In this document: positions 1-8,012 of the stretch, in pieces
Numbering within the stretch: the stretch's first letter is position 1
How the letters are laid out: each line of letters begins with the position of its first letter
From: Salinigranum salinum
Lineage (GTDB): Archaea > Halobacteriota > Halobacteria > Halobacteriales > Haloferacaceae
Length of the DNA stretch: 64,000 nt
Reading direction: 5' to 3'
Assembly: GCF_009176545.1 (NCBI RefSeq)
Contig: NZ_VTOJ01000001.1
Location: forward strand, 2,356,001 to 2,420,000
Position numbers and translations under genes: made by a program
Notes under the pieces: model-generated
Databases searched by the model: none
Told to the model about the DNA's origin: nothing
Seen by the model: only the letters and a program-made list of their open reading frames with translations

Positions 1-457
1 TACCGTCGCTGACCGTCACCGCGAGGCTGTACTTGTCGGCCGAGTCCGTGATGACCTCGGTGCTTCCGACGCTGCCGGACGTGACCTTGGTCACCTGCAC
101 CACACCGGAGCCGGTGCTACCGACCTCGACCGCGCCGGCCCGGTTCTCGCCGACCCACTCGACCGTCGAGGCCGAGAGGTTGACGTTGTCGGATCCGGGG
201 GCCCGCTGGACCACGATGTTGACCGTGCCGGCCGTCCCGCTCGAGAACGTCGTGTGAGCGTTCACCACGTTGAGACGGTCACTCACCTCGCCCTGCGCCT
301 GTTGGCCCGTCTGTTCCGCGTTCTCCTGCAAGAATCCGGCCGTGTTGACCAGGACCCCGGCCGCGATCGCTGCGACCAGCACCATCGCGATGAACACGAT
401 GAGGGTCCCGATACCGACCTGACCTCTATCGTCGTCAGTGTTGAGTAGTTGCATCAT
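1..457 (-). CDS. flaB: Archaellin (archaellum filament subunit), 3' end outside the window
   Basis: This is a structural subunit of the archaellum filament. It opens [17 protein letters not shown] and continues into a long hydrophobic helix. This is a class III (type IV prepilin-like) signal peptide, with cleavage by the PibD/FlaK peptidase expected after the Gly of DRG. The ATG at 457 was chosen; a second in-frame ATG at 454 is equally possible. It begins 12 bases after the stop of the archaellin at 470-1039, so the two are very likely cotranscribed. The signal and core helix are almost identical to the neighbour ([16 protein letters not shown] is shared), while the surface-exposed part differs, which points to tandem duplication followed by divergence. 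The C-terminal part lies beyond base 1. Confidence 0.92.
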   Translation of the reverse strand, partial: MMQLLNTDDDRGQVGIGTLIVFIAMVLVAAIAAGVLVNTAGFLQENAEQTGQQAQGEVSDRLNVVNAHTTFSSGTAGTVNIVVQRAPGSDNVNLSASTVEWVGENRAGAVEVGSTGSGVVQVTKVTSGSVGSTEVITDSADKYSLAVTVSDG

Positions 458-469
458 TGTTCTCGACTC

Positions 470-1039
470 CTACAGTGCCACCAGTCCATCGGCCTCGGCT
501 GTCGACGGGAGCCGACCCTCGACGACGGTCGTCGCACCGGAGGCGGTCGTGATCCGCATCTCGAAATCGTCTCCGGGGCTGAGCGCGCCCGACCCGAGAT
601 CGGTTCCGAGCTGGAAGCTGAGCACGACGCGGTCAGACTCGTTCCGGAGCGTGTTGCTCTTGATCGGCGTCACCGACACGATCTCGTCGGTCGTGACCTG
701 GAAGTCCGTCGTCGTGCTGGGTCCGAGGTACGTGACCGTGGTCGTCGTCAGGTCGACCGGACCGGAGCCGGCTGCCTTCTTGACCGTGAGGTTCAGCCGG
801 TTGTAGTCGGCCGTCCCGTCGCTGGATGGGTCGGTGTCGTTCAGGTGACTGCTCACCACGTTGAGCCGATCACTCACCTGGCTCTGTGCTTCCTGTCCGG
901 TCTGTTCCGCGTTCTCCTGCAAGAATCCGGCCGTGTTGACCAGAACCCCGGCTGCGATCGCCGCAACCAGTACCATCGCGATGAACACGATGAGGGTCCC
1001 GATACCGACCTGACCCCTGTCTGTTTTGTCTTCGAACAT
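470..1039 (-). CDS. flaB: Archaellin (archaellum filament subunit)
   Basis: This complete 189-residue archaellin starts [14 protein letters not shown]. The class III signal peptide is processed at DRG/QVGIG, and the following hydrophobic segment (about residues 13-35) packs in the filament core. The rest is a Thr/Ser/Asp-rich beta domain that faces the medium and usually carries N-glycans; NDT, NLT and NES sequons can be seen. The length is normal for haloarchaeal archaellins (about 190-210). It is the first gene of a leftward pair with the archaellin at 1-457. The start lies about 70 bases downstream of an AT-rich inverted repeat at 1108-1129, so a 5' leader of a few tens of bases is likely. 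Confidence 0.95.
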   Translation of the reverse strand: MFEDKTDRGQVGIGTLIVFIAMVLVAAIAAGVLVNTAGFLQENAEQTGQEAQSQVSDRLNVVSSHLNDTDPSSDGTADYNRLNLTVKKAAGSGPVDLTTTTVTYLGPSTTTDFQVTTDEIVSVTPIKSNTLRNESDRVVLSFQLGTDLGSGALSPGDDFEMRITTASGATTVVEGRLPSTAEADGLVAL

Positions 1040-1501
1040 TTGGGTAGTCTCGGCCGGATCCCTCCGAGAGGGTCCGTGCCTTATTCGCCCCGAGCGGTGG
1101 CCGGTACATAATCATACTCCCCTGATTATCACGGGAGAAAACTGGTCGAGGAAGCAGACACTCACCGTAGTACACACGTACGGGTACGGGAATGATACCC
1201 TGTGCTCACCGTCCGGGAGGACGCGAGATCAGCCGTCCCGTGGTACCCTGTGGAGTCACGATCGGTCAGGGAGCAGGTGTGGAACACGGCGGTCGCGACT
1301 CCGTTCGACGGAGCGTGAGCAGCCGATCGAAGAGAACCAGGGCACGAGCGGAAGCGATAGTAGACTCTGAGACTCTTCGCAGCCGGTTGCGCCGCTCTGA
1401 CCGTCCCAGCGGGTTCACAGCAGGTCTTGGCAATCGAGTGAGTGGACTCTTTCGAAGTCTACTGTAGGCTGCACCGTTCGGTACGCGAGCCGGCGAACCG
1501 A
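1040..1501. other. 462-base gap: archaellin promoter region
   Basis: No convincing coding frame was found in this stretch on either strand. Its right half is GC-rich and shows only a weak 8-base inverted repeat (AGTAGACT at 1359-1366 against AGTCTACT at 1456-1463). The left half holds the AT-rich region at about 1103-1130 that is the only plausible promoter for the leftward archaellin pair. No tRNA-like or insertion-sequence-like structure was seen. Confidence 0.5.
1108..1129 (-). promoter_or_regulatory. Inverted repeat over the likely archaellin promoter
   Basis: This is a perfect 7-base inverted repeat, ATAATCA-N8-TGATTAT, in an otherwise GC-rich gap. Read leftwards it includes TATGATTATG, the best TATA-like sequence upstream of the archaellin start at 1039. 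A symmetric site overlapping the promoter suggests an operator. The winged-helix gene at 1502-1843 is a candidate for encoding its ligand, but that link is only inferred from position. Confidence 0.45.
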
Positions 1502-1843
1502 TCAGTTGTCCTGGGCGATCCGTCGCCAGACGTCGTCGAGTTTGTTCTTCACTTCGGGCCGCTCCGTGACGTTGAGGACCAGTTCGTCGTCGTCGAACCG
1601 GACGTTGATCTCGTCGATCTCCCGGCGGTAGACGTTGGTTCGACGGTGCTCGTCCGAGAGGACCCGATCGTGGAGGGTCAGCAACCCGGCTTCGGAGAGC
1701 TCCTCGATTCGCCGATAACAGGTCGCGATGGGGATGTCCAGCATGTCGCTGAACTCCTGGGCCGAGTGGGGCTGGTACGCGGATCTGAGGATGTCCGGAT
1801 TGTAGTCGTTCCCAAGAGCTGCGAGTGTCCTATCTGGATCCAT
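1502..1843 (-). CDS. Winged-helix (ArsR-like) DNA-binding protein next to archaellins
   Basis: This 113-residue protein is essentially one winged helix-turn-helix domain. Residues 25-60 (SAQEFSDMLDIPIATCYRRI and the following EELSEAGLL) form the helix-turn-helix, followed by a beta-wing and a short C-terminal beta/alpha part. The length is typical of haloarchaeal single-domain ArsR-like regulators. It lies upstream of the archaellins and faces the same way, separated by a 462-base gap with its own AT-rich palindrome, so it is probably transcribed separately and may regulate archaellum genes. That role rests on position alone. No metal-binding cysteine pair of the classic ArsR sensors is present (only one Cys). 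Confidence 0.75.
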   Translation of the reverse strand: MDPDRTLAALGNDYNPDILRSAYQPHSAQEFSDMLDIPIATCYRRIEELSEAGLLTLHDRVLSDEHRRTNVYRREIDEINVRFDDDELVLNVTERPEVKNKLDDVWRRIAQDN

Positions 1844-1969
1844 CAGTGTTTTCGGTCATGATACCGAGTAATGTCAATGTATTGGTTACGCGTCTGACGG
1901 ATACGGATCTCTCCGGTCGTCGATCCCCCCGGTCCGAATTCGCCTGCGGAGAGTCACGCCCCCGGTGGG

Positions 1970-1978
1970 CTTAATATC
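1970..1978 (+). promoter_or_regulatory. TATA-like box of the gene at 1999
   Basis: CTTAATATC lies 21-29 bases before the ATG at 1999, the spacing expected when transcription starts at or next to the start codon. It supports that start and suggests that the rightward chemotaxis gene set begins here. Confidence 0.5.
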
Positions 1979-1998
1979 GCGTCTCGTCCACGTACTGT

Positions 1999-2550
1999 AT
2001 GGCACCGCGCGGGCCGAACGACGAGGAAGGGGTCGTCGACCCCGACGACCTCGACATCACGAAGAAGGACGACGTCCACGAGTTGCGCGACGGCCAGTAC
2101 GTCATTACCACGGAGAACGCGGGGGTCGACGATCTCGACCTGGAGGAACTCCGCGCGGACTTGCACGCGGAGTCGGAGTCGGCCGCCGCTCCCGACCCGC
2201 GCGCGGCGCTGGTCGAACACCTGGAGTCGCTGTCGACCGCCAACGGACTCCTCGTCGCGGGGCGCTTCGACGGCGAGGTCGACGTCCACGAGAGCGCCTC
2301 CGACGACCTGGGAACGGTCTTCGGGGAGCTCCTCACCTGGTATGCGACGAACGTCGACGCCGACACGCCGACGGGGGAGGTGCTCGGCATCCTCTGTCTC
2401 GCGGCCGACGTCCGAGTCCGGTACCCCCTCAGGACCGTCGCCGACGTGCTGGCAGCCCACGGCCTCTCGCCCGACGACTCGATACGGGATCTCGTCGACG
2501 CGCTGGGGGCCGATGGGCTCGTCGTTCCCCCCGAGAACGGCGATTCGTAA
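1999..2550 (+). CDS. Haloarchaeal protein of the chemotaxis cluster (DUF7500-like)
   Basis: This 183-residue acidic protein has no signal peptide or membrane segment. The N-terminal 45 residues include a conserved-looking stretch (VVDPDDLDITKKDDVHELRD, then GQYVITTE) that resembles haloarchaeal proteins filed as DUF7500; that name is recalled, not checked. The rest is predicted alpha-helical and looks like a small helical bundle with a leucine-rich middle (about residues 70-175). It is followed 64 bases later by cheY, so it probably acts in taxis or archaellum control, but the molecular function is unknown. The ATG was chosen because of the TATA-like box 21-29 bases upstream. Confidence 0.7.
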   Translation: MAPRGPNDEEGVVDPDDLDITKKDDVHELRDGQYVITTENAGVDDLDLEELRADLHAESESAAAPDPRAALVEHLESLSTANGLLVAGRFDGEVDVHESASDDLGTVFGELLTWYATNVDADTPTGEVLGILCLAADVRVRYPLRTVADVLAAHGLSPDDSIRDLVDALGADGLVVPPENGDS

Positions 2551-2583
2551 CAAAGTATCATCACTGATAGCTGGTAGGAAGTG

Positions 2584-2589
2584 CTTATA
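2584..2589 (+). promoter_or_regulatory. TATA-like box of cheY
   Basis: CTTATA lies 26-31 bases before the cheY ATG at 2615. This suggests cheY has its own promoter in addition to any readthrough from the gene at 1999. Confidence 0.5.
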
Positions 2590-2614
2590 CGGAGACTTCG
2601 GGAATCGTGATTGT

Positions 2615-2983
2615 ATGGCGAACACAGTACTGGTCGTCGACGACTCGGCGTTCATGCGGAACCTGTTGAAGCAGCTTCTCGACGGGGAGCACGAGGTCGT
2701 CGGAGAGGCGGAGAACGGTGTCGAGGCGGTCGAGCTGTACCGTGAACTCGAACCCGACGTCGTGACGATGGACGTCGTGATGCCGATCAGAAACGGCATC
2801 GAAGCGACCACCGAGATCAAGGAGCTCGATCCGGGATCGTCCGTCATCATGTGTACCAGTGTCGGTCAGGAGGAGAAGATGCGTGAAGCGGTCGAGGCGG
2901 GTGCAGACGGCTACATCACCAAACCGTTCCAGAAACCAAACGTCCTCCAGGCCATCGACGACGTCGCGAAGGCGAAGGCATGA
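2615..2983 (+). CDS. cheY: Chemotaxis response regulator CheY
   Basis: This 122-residue stand-alone receiver domain carries the taxis signal from the CheA kinase to the archaellum switch through CheF-type adaptors. The acidic pocket (D9, D10), the phosphoacceptor D53 (in TMDVVMP), T81, Y100 and K103 (YITKPF) are all present, so the receiver should be functional. No output domain follows. The stop overlaps the start of cheC by 4 bases, which indicates translational coupling with a phosphatase of phospho-CheY. The MANTVLVVDD start is chosen over longer upstream frames because a TATA-like box sits 26-31 bases before it. CheA, CheB, CheR and CheW are not in this window. Confidence 0.96.
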   Translation: MANTVLVVDDSAFMRNLLKQLLDGEHEVVGEAENGVEAVELYRELEPDVVTMDVVMPIRNGIEATTEIKELDPGSSVIMCTSVGQEEKMREAVEAGADGYITKPFQKPNVLQAIDDVAKAKA

Positions 2984-4164
2984 ACCTGGACGTCCACGCA
3001 CTCCAGACGTTCAGTCGACTGGCCCACTCGGGCGCTGAAACGGCCGCGTGGTCGCTCTCGCAGCTGACTGGCATCGATACCCGGGTGAACGTCACCAAGA
3101 TCGAACTGGAGACTGTGGCCGATGTGGAGTGCGAGTTCCGCGAACACGACTTCGTGAGCGTCCGGATCGGATTCAGTGGCGGGCTCGACGGCCAGACGAT
3201 CCTGGCGTTCGACCGCGAGGCGGCGTCGAACGTCGTCGACGCGATCCTCCCCGGCAGTGCCGCCGAGGACGAACTCGCACGGTCGGGGCTGAAAGAGGTC
3301 GGCAACATCATGCTCGGCGGGTTCATCGACGGCTGGGCCGACCACCTCGGCACGTCCATCGACATCACGACGCCGACGTACATCGATGTCGACAGTGACA
3401 GTCTACTGGAGGAGGTGGACGTCGAGGACGAGGGGCCGGAGGAAGCGAGAGACCACATCCTCGTCTTCCGAAACCAGCTCGAGACCACGGCGGACGCCGT
3501 GACGTTCTACCTCTACATGCTCCCGACCGCCGGGGCGATCGAGACGATCGGTGACACGGCGACGGACGCCGAGGAGGCGGTCCCGATCGAGACGTTCACC
3601 ACGTTCAGCGAGATGATCGACGACGGTGCCGAGCAGGCGTCGGAGGACATCTCGGCGATGACCGGCACGGAGACCGTCGTCGACGTCTCGCGACTGAGTT
3701 TCGTCCCGATCGAAGGTGTGCCGATGCAGCTCGACGACGCGACGCGCATCGGCGTCGTCTTAGAGTTCGAGGGGGTGCCGAGCGGCTACATCGCCATCCT
3801 CTTCGACGAGACCTCCGCCGAGCAGATCGCCACGGCGCTCCTGCCGGGAGCCGACGCCGACGACGCGATGCGACAGAGCGCGATCCAGGAGATCGGTAAC
3901 ATCATCACCTCGGGCTTCATCGACGGCTGGGCGAACCGCCTCGAGACGACTATCGAGATCTCACCGCCGCAGTTCGTCCACGATCTCGGGCCGGCCATCG
4001 TCGATCCACTGGCCACCGAACTCGCCCAGGAACAGGACTACGCGTTCCTCATCGACTCGACCATCCGGACGAACGACGACGAGTTCACCTGCGACATCTA
4101 CGCGCTGCCGAACGAGAGCGAACTTCGCGAGGCACTCGACCAGCTGTCGGCACAGCCAGCCTGA
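2980..4164 (+). CDS. cheC: CheC-type phosphatase with two CheC domains
   Basis: CheC-family proteins dephosphorylate CheY-P and bind CheD. This 394-residue protein is two CheC units in tandem, about twice the length of a single CheC. Each has the family active-site pattern S/D-x3-E-x2-N-x22-P: S102, E106, N109 in the first half (EVGNIMLGGFIDGWA) and S300, E304, N307 in the second (EIGNIITSGFIDGWA). Both sites appear intact. An acidic linker (about residues 137-158) joins them. It starts inside the end of cheY and its stop shares the A with the ATG of cheD, so the three genes form one coupled unit. Halobacterium has comparable duplicated CheC (CheJ) proteins. Confidence 0.93.
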   Translation: MNLDVHALQTFSRLAHSGAETAAWSLSQLTGIDTRVNVTKIELETVADVECEFREHDFVSVRIGFSGGLDGQTILAFDREAASNVVDAILPGSAAEDELARSGLKEVGNIMLGGFIDGWADHLGTSIDITTPTYIDVDSDSLLEEVDVEDEGPEEARDHILVFRNQLETTADAVTFYLYMLPTAGAIETIGDTATDAEEAVPIETFTTFSEMIDDGAEQASEDISAMTGTETVVDVSRLSFVPIEGVPMQLDDATRIGVVLEFEGVPSGYIAILFDETSAEQIATALLPGADADDAMRQSAIQEIGNIITSGFIDGWANRLETTIEISPPQFVHDLGPAIVDPLATELAQEQDYAFLIDSTIRTNDDEFTCDIYALPNESELREALDQLSAQPA

Positions 4165-4670
4165 TGGAAGTCTACAGGAGCGATCCACCCACTCGACGGA
4201 CGACCGACCGTATCAAGGTCGGCATCGCCGACCTCGCGGTCGGTGACCGCGAGAGCCGGCTCTCGACGAGCGGGCTGGGCTCCTGTGTCGGCATCGCGCT
4301 GCACGACGCCGACGCCGGGATCAGTGGACTCGCTCACGCGATGCTCCCAGCGGGAGAAGGAAAAAGCGACGAGGCGAAGTACGTCGATACGGCACTTCAC
4401 GCACTCGTCGCGAAGATGGAAGGTGAGGGGGCGTCCCGACGCCGGATCCGTGCGAAACTGGCCGGTGGGAGCACCATGTTCGAGTTCGACTCGACGAACG
4501 AGAGCGTCGGTGAACGGAACGTTACGGCGGCCCGTCAGACCCTCGCGGTGCTCGACATCCCGCTCGACGCCGAGGACGTCGGCGGAGAACACGGCCGATC
4601 GCTCGAACTGGACGGTGAGACCGGCGACCTCCACGTCCGATCCGCGTCGGCCGGCGAACACACGCTGTGA
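4164..4670 (+). CDS. cheD: Chemoreceptor glutamine deamidase CheD
   Basis: CheD deamidates glutamines on transducers and exchanges between receptors and CheC. The 168-residue length is normal. The catalytic triad fits the family spacing: T35, C41 (GLGSCVGIAL) and H58 (GLAHAMLP), matching the Thr-Cys-His arrangement known from Thermotoga CheD. The GGSTMFEF segment typical of the fold is also present. Its ATG overlaps the TGA of the double CheC, as expected for partners that bind each other. Confidence 0.95.
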   Translation: MEVYRSDPPTRRTTDRIKVGIADLAVGDRESRLSTSGLGSCVGIALHDADAGISGLAHAMLPAGEGKSDEAKYVDTALHALVAKMEGEGASRRRIRAKLAGGSTMFEFDSTNESVGERNVTAARQTLAVLDIPLDAEDVGGEHGRSLELDGETGDLHVRSASAGEHTL

Positions 4671-4759
4671 ACTACTATCAAAACGGATAGTCGGCGGCGT
4701 AAGTTTATACGCGACGAAATGGTCGGTTACGCTAACAGTCAGTTTCGCGAGACTACATC

Positions 4760-5458
4760 ATGAACGTCAACCCCGAAGATTACGAGCCCGAGGAGTTGCG
4801 ACAGATGGCAGCGGAGCGGCGGCCACCGGGCCGCTCCGGGGGTCGGGACCAGTACGAGGAGGATCCGGCTTCCCGGCGGAACGACGACTCGTCGACACGG
4901 AGGAACGGTGACGAGAGCGGGCGGCACGACGAACGCTGGAGTTTCGGAAGCGAGCGAACCTCACCCGCCGAACGTGGCGCGTCGGAGGACGCGAGCGATC
5001 GTCAGGAACGAGCCGCTGTCGGTCGGGGAGACGGCCGGGGGCACCCCCAGCCGACGCGCGACGAGCCGAGAGAGCCACGGGGCAACCCACGGCCTGCCCA
5101 CAGTCCCACTGCCGACGCGCTCCGGTCGAACCAGCTCGAACAGCTGTTCCTCCACCAGTCGGCGATGATCGCCGAGCAGATGACGAAACCGTACCTCGGC
5201 ACGATCCCGCAGAAGTACGCCGCCGAGCGCGTCATCTTCGACTGGCTCGAGTTCCTCGTCGTCAAGTGTGGCTTCAAGCGGACGATGGACGCGTTGCGGT
5301 ACTACCGGACGATCGACTGGATCACGGAGGACGTCGAGGCGGCGCTCCAGGACTACCTGATCGGGTTCTCCGACGACGGGGTGGGCGCACACACGCTCGA
5401 CGTCGACGACCACCAGCTCAGCCTGTTGTACGTCGCCCGGCTCGCCTCGATGAGTTGA
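4760..5458 (+). CDS. Archaellum protein of the ArlD/ArlE (FlaD/FlaE) family
   Basis: This is a 232-residue protein. Residues 1-120 are a charged, low-complexity, presumably disordered region. Residues 125-225 match the ArlD/E domain: KPYLGTIPQKYAAER, a WLEFLV segment, RYYRTIDWI and the closing LSLLYVARL. ArlC/D/E proteins form the cytosolic ring under the archaellum motor and receive the switch signal from CheF/CheY. Here the gene follows cheD by 89 bases, with a TATA-like GTTTATA near 4699, so it may have its own short-leader promoter. The motor genes arlF-J are not in this window. Whether it should be called ArlD or ArlE cannot be decided from this sequence. Confidence 0.88.
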   Translation: MNVNPEDYEPEELRQMAAERRPPGRSGGRDQYEEDPASRRNDDSSTRRNGDESGRHDERWSFGSERTSPAERGASEDASDRQERAAVGRGDGRGHPQPTRDEPREPRGNPRPAHSPTADALRSNQLEQLFLHQSAMIAEQMTKPYLGTIPQKYAAERVIFDWLEFLVVKCGFKRTMDALRYYRTIDWITEDVEAALQDYLIGFSDDGVGAHTLDVDDHQLSLLYVARLASMS

Positions 5459-5462
5459 GCAC

Positions 5463-6458
5463 GTGGGCACCGAGCGGCCCCCCACGTCAGACGAGGACGG
5501 CACGGAACCGACCGACGACGAGACCGGAGCCGAGACGAACGAGAGCGACGACGCCGACACCGACCCCTACCCCGACTCCGACCCCCTCGACGCCGGCCGT
5601 GGTGACGGCGACGGTCCCTCGAGACGGACATCTCGTGAGGGCGCCACAGAGTCGACGTCGACGGGGGAGGCCACCCCGTTCGTCTGGAACACGACCGACG
5701 ACTCGGGTGGCGAACACCCCGTCGACGCCGACTCCGTCGAGGGCGACACGATCGACGAGAGAGTGGGCGGCGCCACGGTCGACGAGGGAGCGGGCGACGA
5801 CACGACCGACGAGGGAGCGGGCGACAACGCGATCGACAACGGGGCGTCTGACGACGCGACCGACGAGGGAGCGGCGATGCTCACTCCCGACCGCTACCTG
5901 CTCGCGGGCGAGTCGGTGGTGGACCGGCTCGACGTCGGCCGCGGCTGGGTGGCCGCGACGACCCACCGAGTGCTGGTGTTCGACCCCACGTCGGACGGAC
6001 CGCGGTTCGCCGCCGTCGACCGCCCGAACGTGGTCGGCGTCCGGACGACGCACGGCGGCGACCCGACCGTCCTGACGCACCTCTCACGCGCGGTCGTCTA
6101 CTGCGTGCTCCTCCTCGGGGCGGGGGTGGCCGCCCGATCGCTCGGCTTCGAGTCGCTGTTCGTCCTCGACACGGGGGTGGCGGACACGCCGGGGATCGGC
6201 GGGCTCGTGTCGATGCTGTCGCTCGCCAGGTCGCTCCTCGGCCTCTTCGTCGACGCGCTGTTCGTCGGTGGGGTCGTCGCTGGCCTCGCGGCGTTCGTGC
6301 TCGCCGGCTGGTACCTCCACGGTCGCGAACCGACGCTCGTCGTGGAGCGGGCCGGCGACGACGACCTCTCCGTGCGGCTCCCCTCCCACGAGACCGGCGA
6401 CCGGGCGGTCGAACGGCTCGAACGACTGCTCGCCGACGAACTCGCCGTCGGGTCCTGA
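5463..6458 (+). CDS. Acidic-tailed membrane protein of unknown function
   Basis: This 331-residue protein has no recognised family. Residues 1-138 are extremely acidic and repetitive, with a 9-residue repeat at 97-137. Residues 140-205 look like a small beta-rich PH-like module (a run beginning LLAGESVVDRLDVGRGWVA and ending in a VVGV strand). Two or three hydrophobic helices follow: about 210-230 and 240-290. The C-terminal 40 residues are cytosolic and contain a second short beta/alpha element. The start is a GTG only 4 bases after the stop of the archaellum gene, so the two are probably one transcript; that hints at a link to motility, but nothing else supports it. Confidence 0.65.
   Translation: MGTERPPTSDEDGTEPTDDETGAETNESDDADTDPYPDSDPLDAGRGDGDGPSRRTSREGATESTSTGEATPFVWNTTDDSGGEHPVDADSVEGDTIDERVGGATVDEGAGDDTTDEGAGDNAIDNGASDDATDEGAAMLTPDRYLLAGESVVDRLDVGRGWVAATTHRVLVFDPTSDGPRFAAVDRPNVVGVRTTHGGDPTVLTHLSRAVVYCVLLLGAGVAARSLGFESLFVLDTGVADTPGIGGLVSMLSLARSLLGLFVDALFVGGVVAGLAAFVLAGWYLHGREPTLVVERAGDDDLSVRLPSHETGDRAVERLERLLADELAVGS
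5751..5873 (+). repeat. 27-base coding repeat (4.6 copies)
   Basis: Within the gene at 5463, residues 97-137 read as successive 9-residue units: IDERVGGAT, VDEGAGDDT, TDEGAGDNA, IDNGASDDA and a partial TDEGA. The DNA repeats with the same 27-base period. Such a tract can gain or lose units by slippage, so its length may vary among strains. Confidence 0.8.
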
Positions 6459-6491
6459 GGAACTGGGCCGAACTCGCCCGAATCGATCGCC

Positions 6492-7460
6492 TCAGGCCCG
6501 GTCGGCCCGGAAGGACGCGATCGACTCACGGCTCGGAAACGCCGTCATCGCGCCCTGTGCCGTCGTCGTCACGGCGGCGACGGCGTTGGCGAACGCCAGC
6601 CCCTCGGCGAGGTCCGCGCCGTCGACCAGCGCGGCGACGACGCCCGCGGTGAACGCGTCGCCGGCACCGGTCGTGTCGACGGGGTCGACCGTGTACCCCT
6701 CGTGGAAGACGCTCGTCTCGCCGTCGGCCCACGGTGCCGCCGCGGTCGCGGCCGCGACCGCCCCCTCGCCGCCGAGCGTCAGGCAGACGGTGTGGGGACC
6801 ACGGTCGAGCAGGCGACGGGCCGTCGGCTCGGGACCGTCGTAGTCGACGTCCGCCGCCGCGAGGTCGTCGGGTGTCGCTTTCAGCACGTCGACCCGACCG
6901 AGGAGGTCGGCGACCGTGTCGGCGAACGAGAACGCGTCGTCGGCCCACAGCTCCGGCCGCGCGTTGGGGTCGAACGAGACGGTCGCGCCCGCTCTTCGGG
7001 CTCGATCGACGAGGTCGAGAGTCGCCGTCCGTGCGGGCTCGTCCGCGAGCGTGACGCCGCCGACGTGGACCCACTCGACGTCGGCCAGGGCCGCGTCGTC
7101 GATCCGGCCGGGCTCGAGGCGCGTGTCGGCGCTCTCGTGCCGGTGGAACGAGAACTCGCGTTCGGCCGTCTCGCCGAGGCTGACGAACGCGAGCCCGGTC
7201 TTCGCCGACGGGTCGACCTCGACGTACGTGTCGTCGAGACCGGCGTCGTCGAGGACGGTCGTGAGGTGGTCGCCGAACGCGTCGTCGCCGACGCGCGTCC
7301 AGAAGTCCGGGACGACGCCGAGGTGAGCGAGCCCGACGGCGACGTTGGCTGGCGCGCCACCCGCTCGACGCGAGAACGTCTCGACGGACGCGAGCGGCCC
7401 GGTCTGCCGTGGGATGAAGTCGACGAGCGTCTCCCCGGCGACGAGGATATCCCGAGTCAT
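6492..7460 (-). CDS. PfkB-family sugar kinase
   Basis: This 322-residue ribokinase-fold enzyme transfers phosphate from ATP to a sugar hydroxyl. The N-terminal PfkB signature (RAGGAPANVAVGLAHLG) and the C-terminal signature with the catalytic Asp and anion hole (DTTGAGDAF) are both intact. The GETLVDFIP opening resembles fructokinase and 2-keto-3-deoxygluconate kinase branches; the substrate cannot be fixed. The ATG at 7460 (MTRDILVAGE) was chosen over longer frames because it gives the standard family N-terminus and has a TTTCAA box about 25-30 bases upstream. It converges on the gene at 5463 with a 33-base gap and looks monocistronic. Confidence 0.88.
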   Translation of the reverse strand: MTRDILVAGETLVDFIPRQTGPLASVETFSRRAGGAPANVAVGLAHLGVVPDFWTRVGDDAFGDHLTTVLDDAGLDDTYVEVDPSAKTGLAFVSLGETAEREFSFHRHESADTRLEPGRIDDAALADVEWVHVGGVTLADEPARTATLDLVDRARRAGATVSFDPNARPELWADDAFSFADTVADLLGRVDVLKATPDDLAAADVDYDGPEPTARRLLDRGPHTVCLTLGGEGAVAAATAAAPWADGETSVFHEGYTVDPVDTTGAGDAFTAGVVAALVDGADLAEGLAFANAVAAVTTTAQGAMTAFPSRESIASFRADRA

Positions 7461-7611
7461 ACCACGGGGTACACCGAGAGGGGAGTTGAAACCCCGTCGT
7501 CTCGGTCGCTCTTCGTCGACTCCCTCCCGACGTCTCCGACGGAGTGCCGCCACGCGCGACCGTCGACTGCGACCCGTCGCCGTTTTATCTGTCGGCCACC
7601 CGTCTCGACGT

Positions 7612-7983
7612 ATGACGCGCGACCCGCTGGCACCGTTCGACGACAGCGTCCTCACCGCGGTCGCACGGGACCACGGTGTGACGGTCGGGGCGCTCCGTGG
7701 CCTCGTCCGGCGACACCAGGAACTGGTCAGACGACTCCCGGGAGTCGACGACGTCGTCTACGAGTGGCGACGGGGGTTTCCCAACGACCCCGTGGTCGAG
7801 CGACGGCCCGACGCCTACTTCCTCTCGGTCGCCGACACCGTCTGGCCGGAGTACGTGTCGGCGCTCTCGCTCGACGAGCGCGAGGCGGCGGCATTGCGGG
7901 CCGTTCACCGGCGACAGCTCGAGACCAGCGTCGGGGACCGGCCGACCGGCGACCGTGGCGCGATGGTGCTCGCCCGCGAGTAG
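7612..7983 (+). CDS. Haloarchaeal protein of unknown function
   Basis: This 123-residue soluble protein has no recognised domain. It starts MTRDPLAPFDDSVL. The sequence is mostly alpha-helical with an Arg-rich middle (LRGLVRRHQELVRRLPGVDD), a WPEYV segment and a helical C-terminus; there are no cysteines. A TTTTAT box 25-30 bases before the ATG supports this start and a leaderless transcript. It is transcribed divergently from the PfkB kinase and converges with the sensor kinase gene. Coding potential is good: typical codon use and acidic composition. Confidence 0.65.
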   Translation: MTRDPLAPFDDSVLTAVARDHGVTVGALRGLVRRHQELVRRLPGVDDVVYEWRRGFPNDPVVERRPDAYFLSVADTVWPEYVSALSLDEREAAALRAVHRRQLETSVGDRPTGDRGAMVLARE

Positions 7984-8012
7984 CGGACGGCTCGTGGTCC
8001 CGGCGGCCGCCG

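Noticed and set aside
1359..1463. 8-base inverted repeat AGTAGACT/AGTCTACT
   Set aside because: Arms are 89 bases apart and short; expected by chance in a gap of this size.
7461..7655. Upstream extension of the PfkB-family kinase
   Set aside because: Arg/Ser-rich and not conserved-looking; the ATG at 7460 gives the standard ILVAGETLVDF N-terminus.
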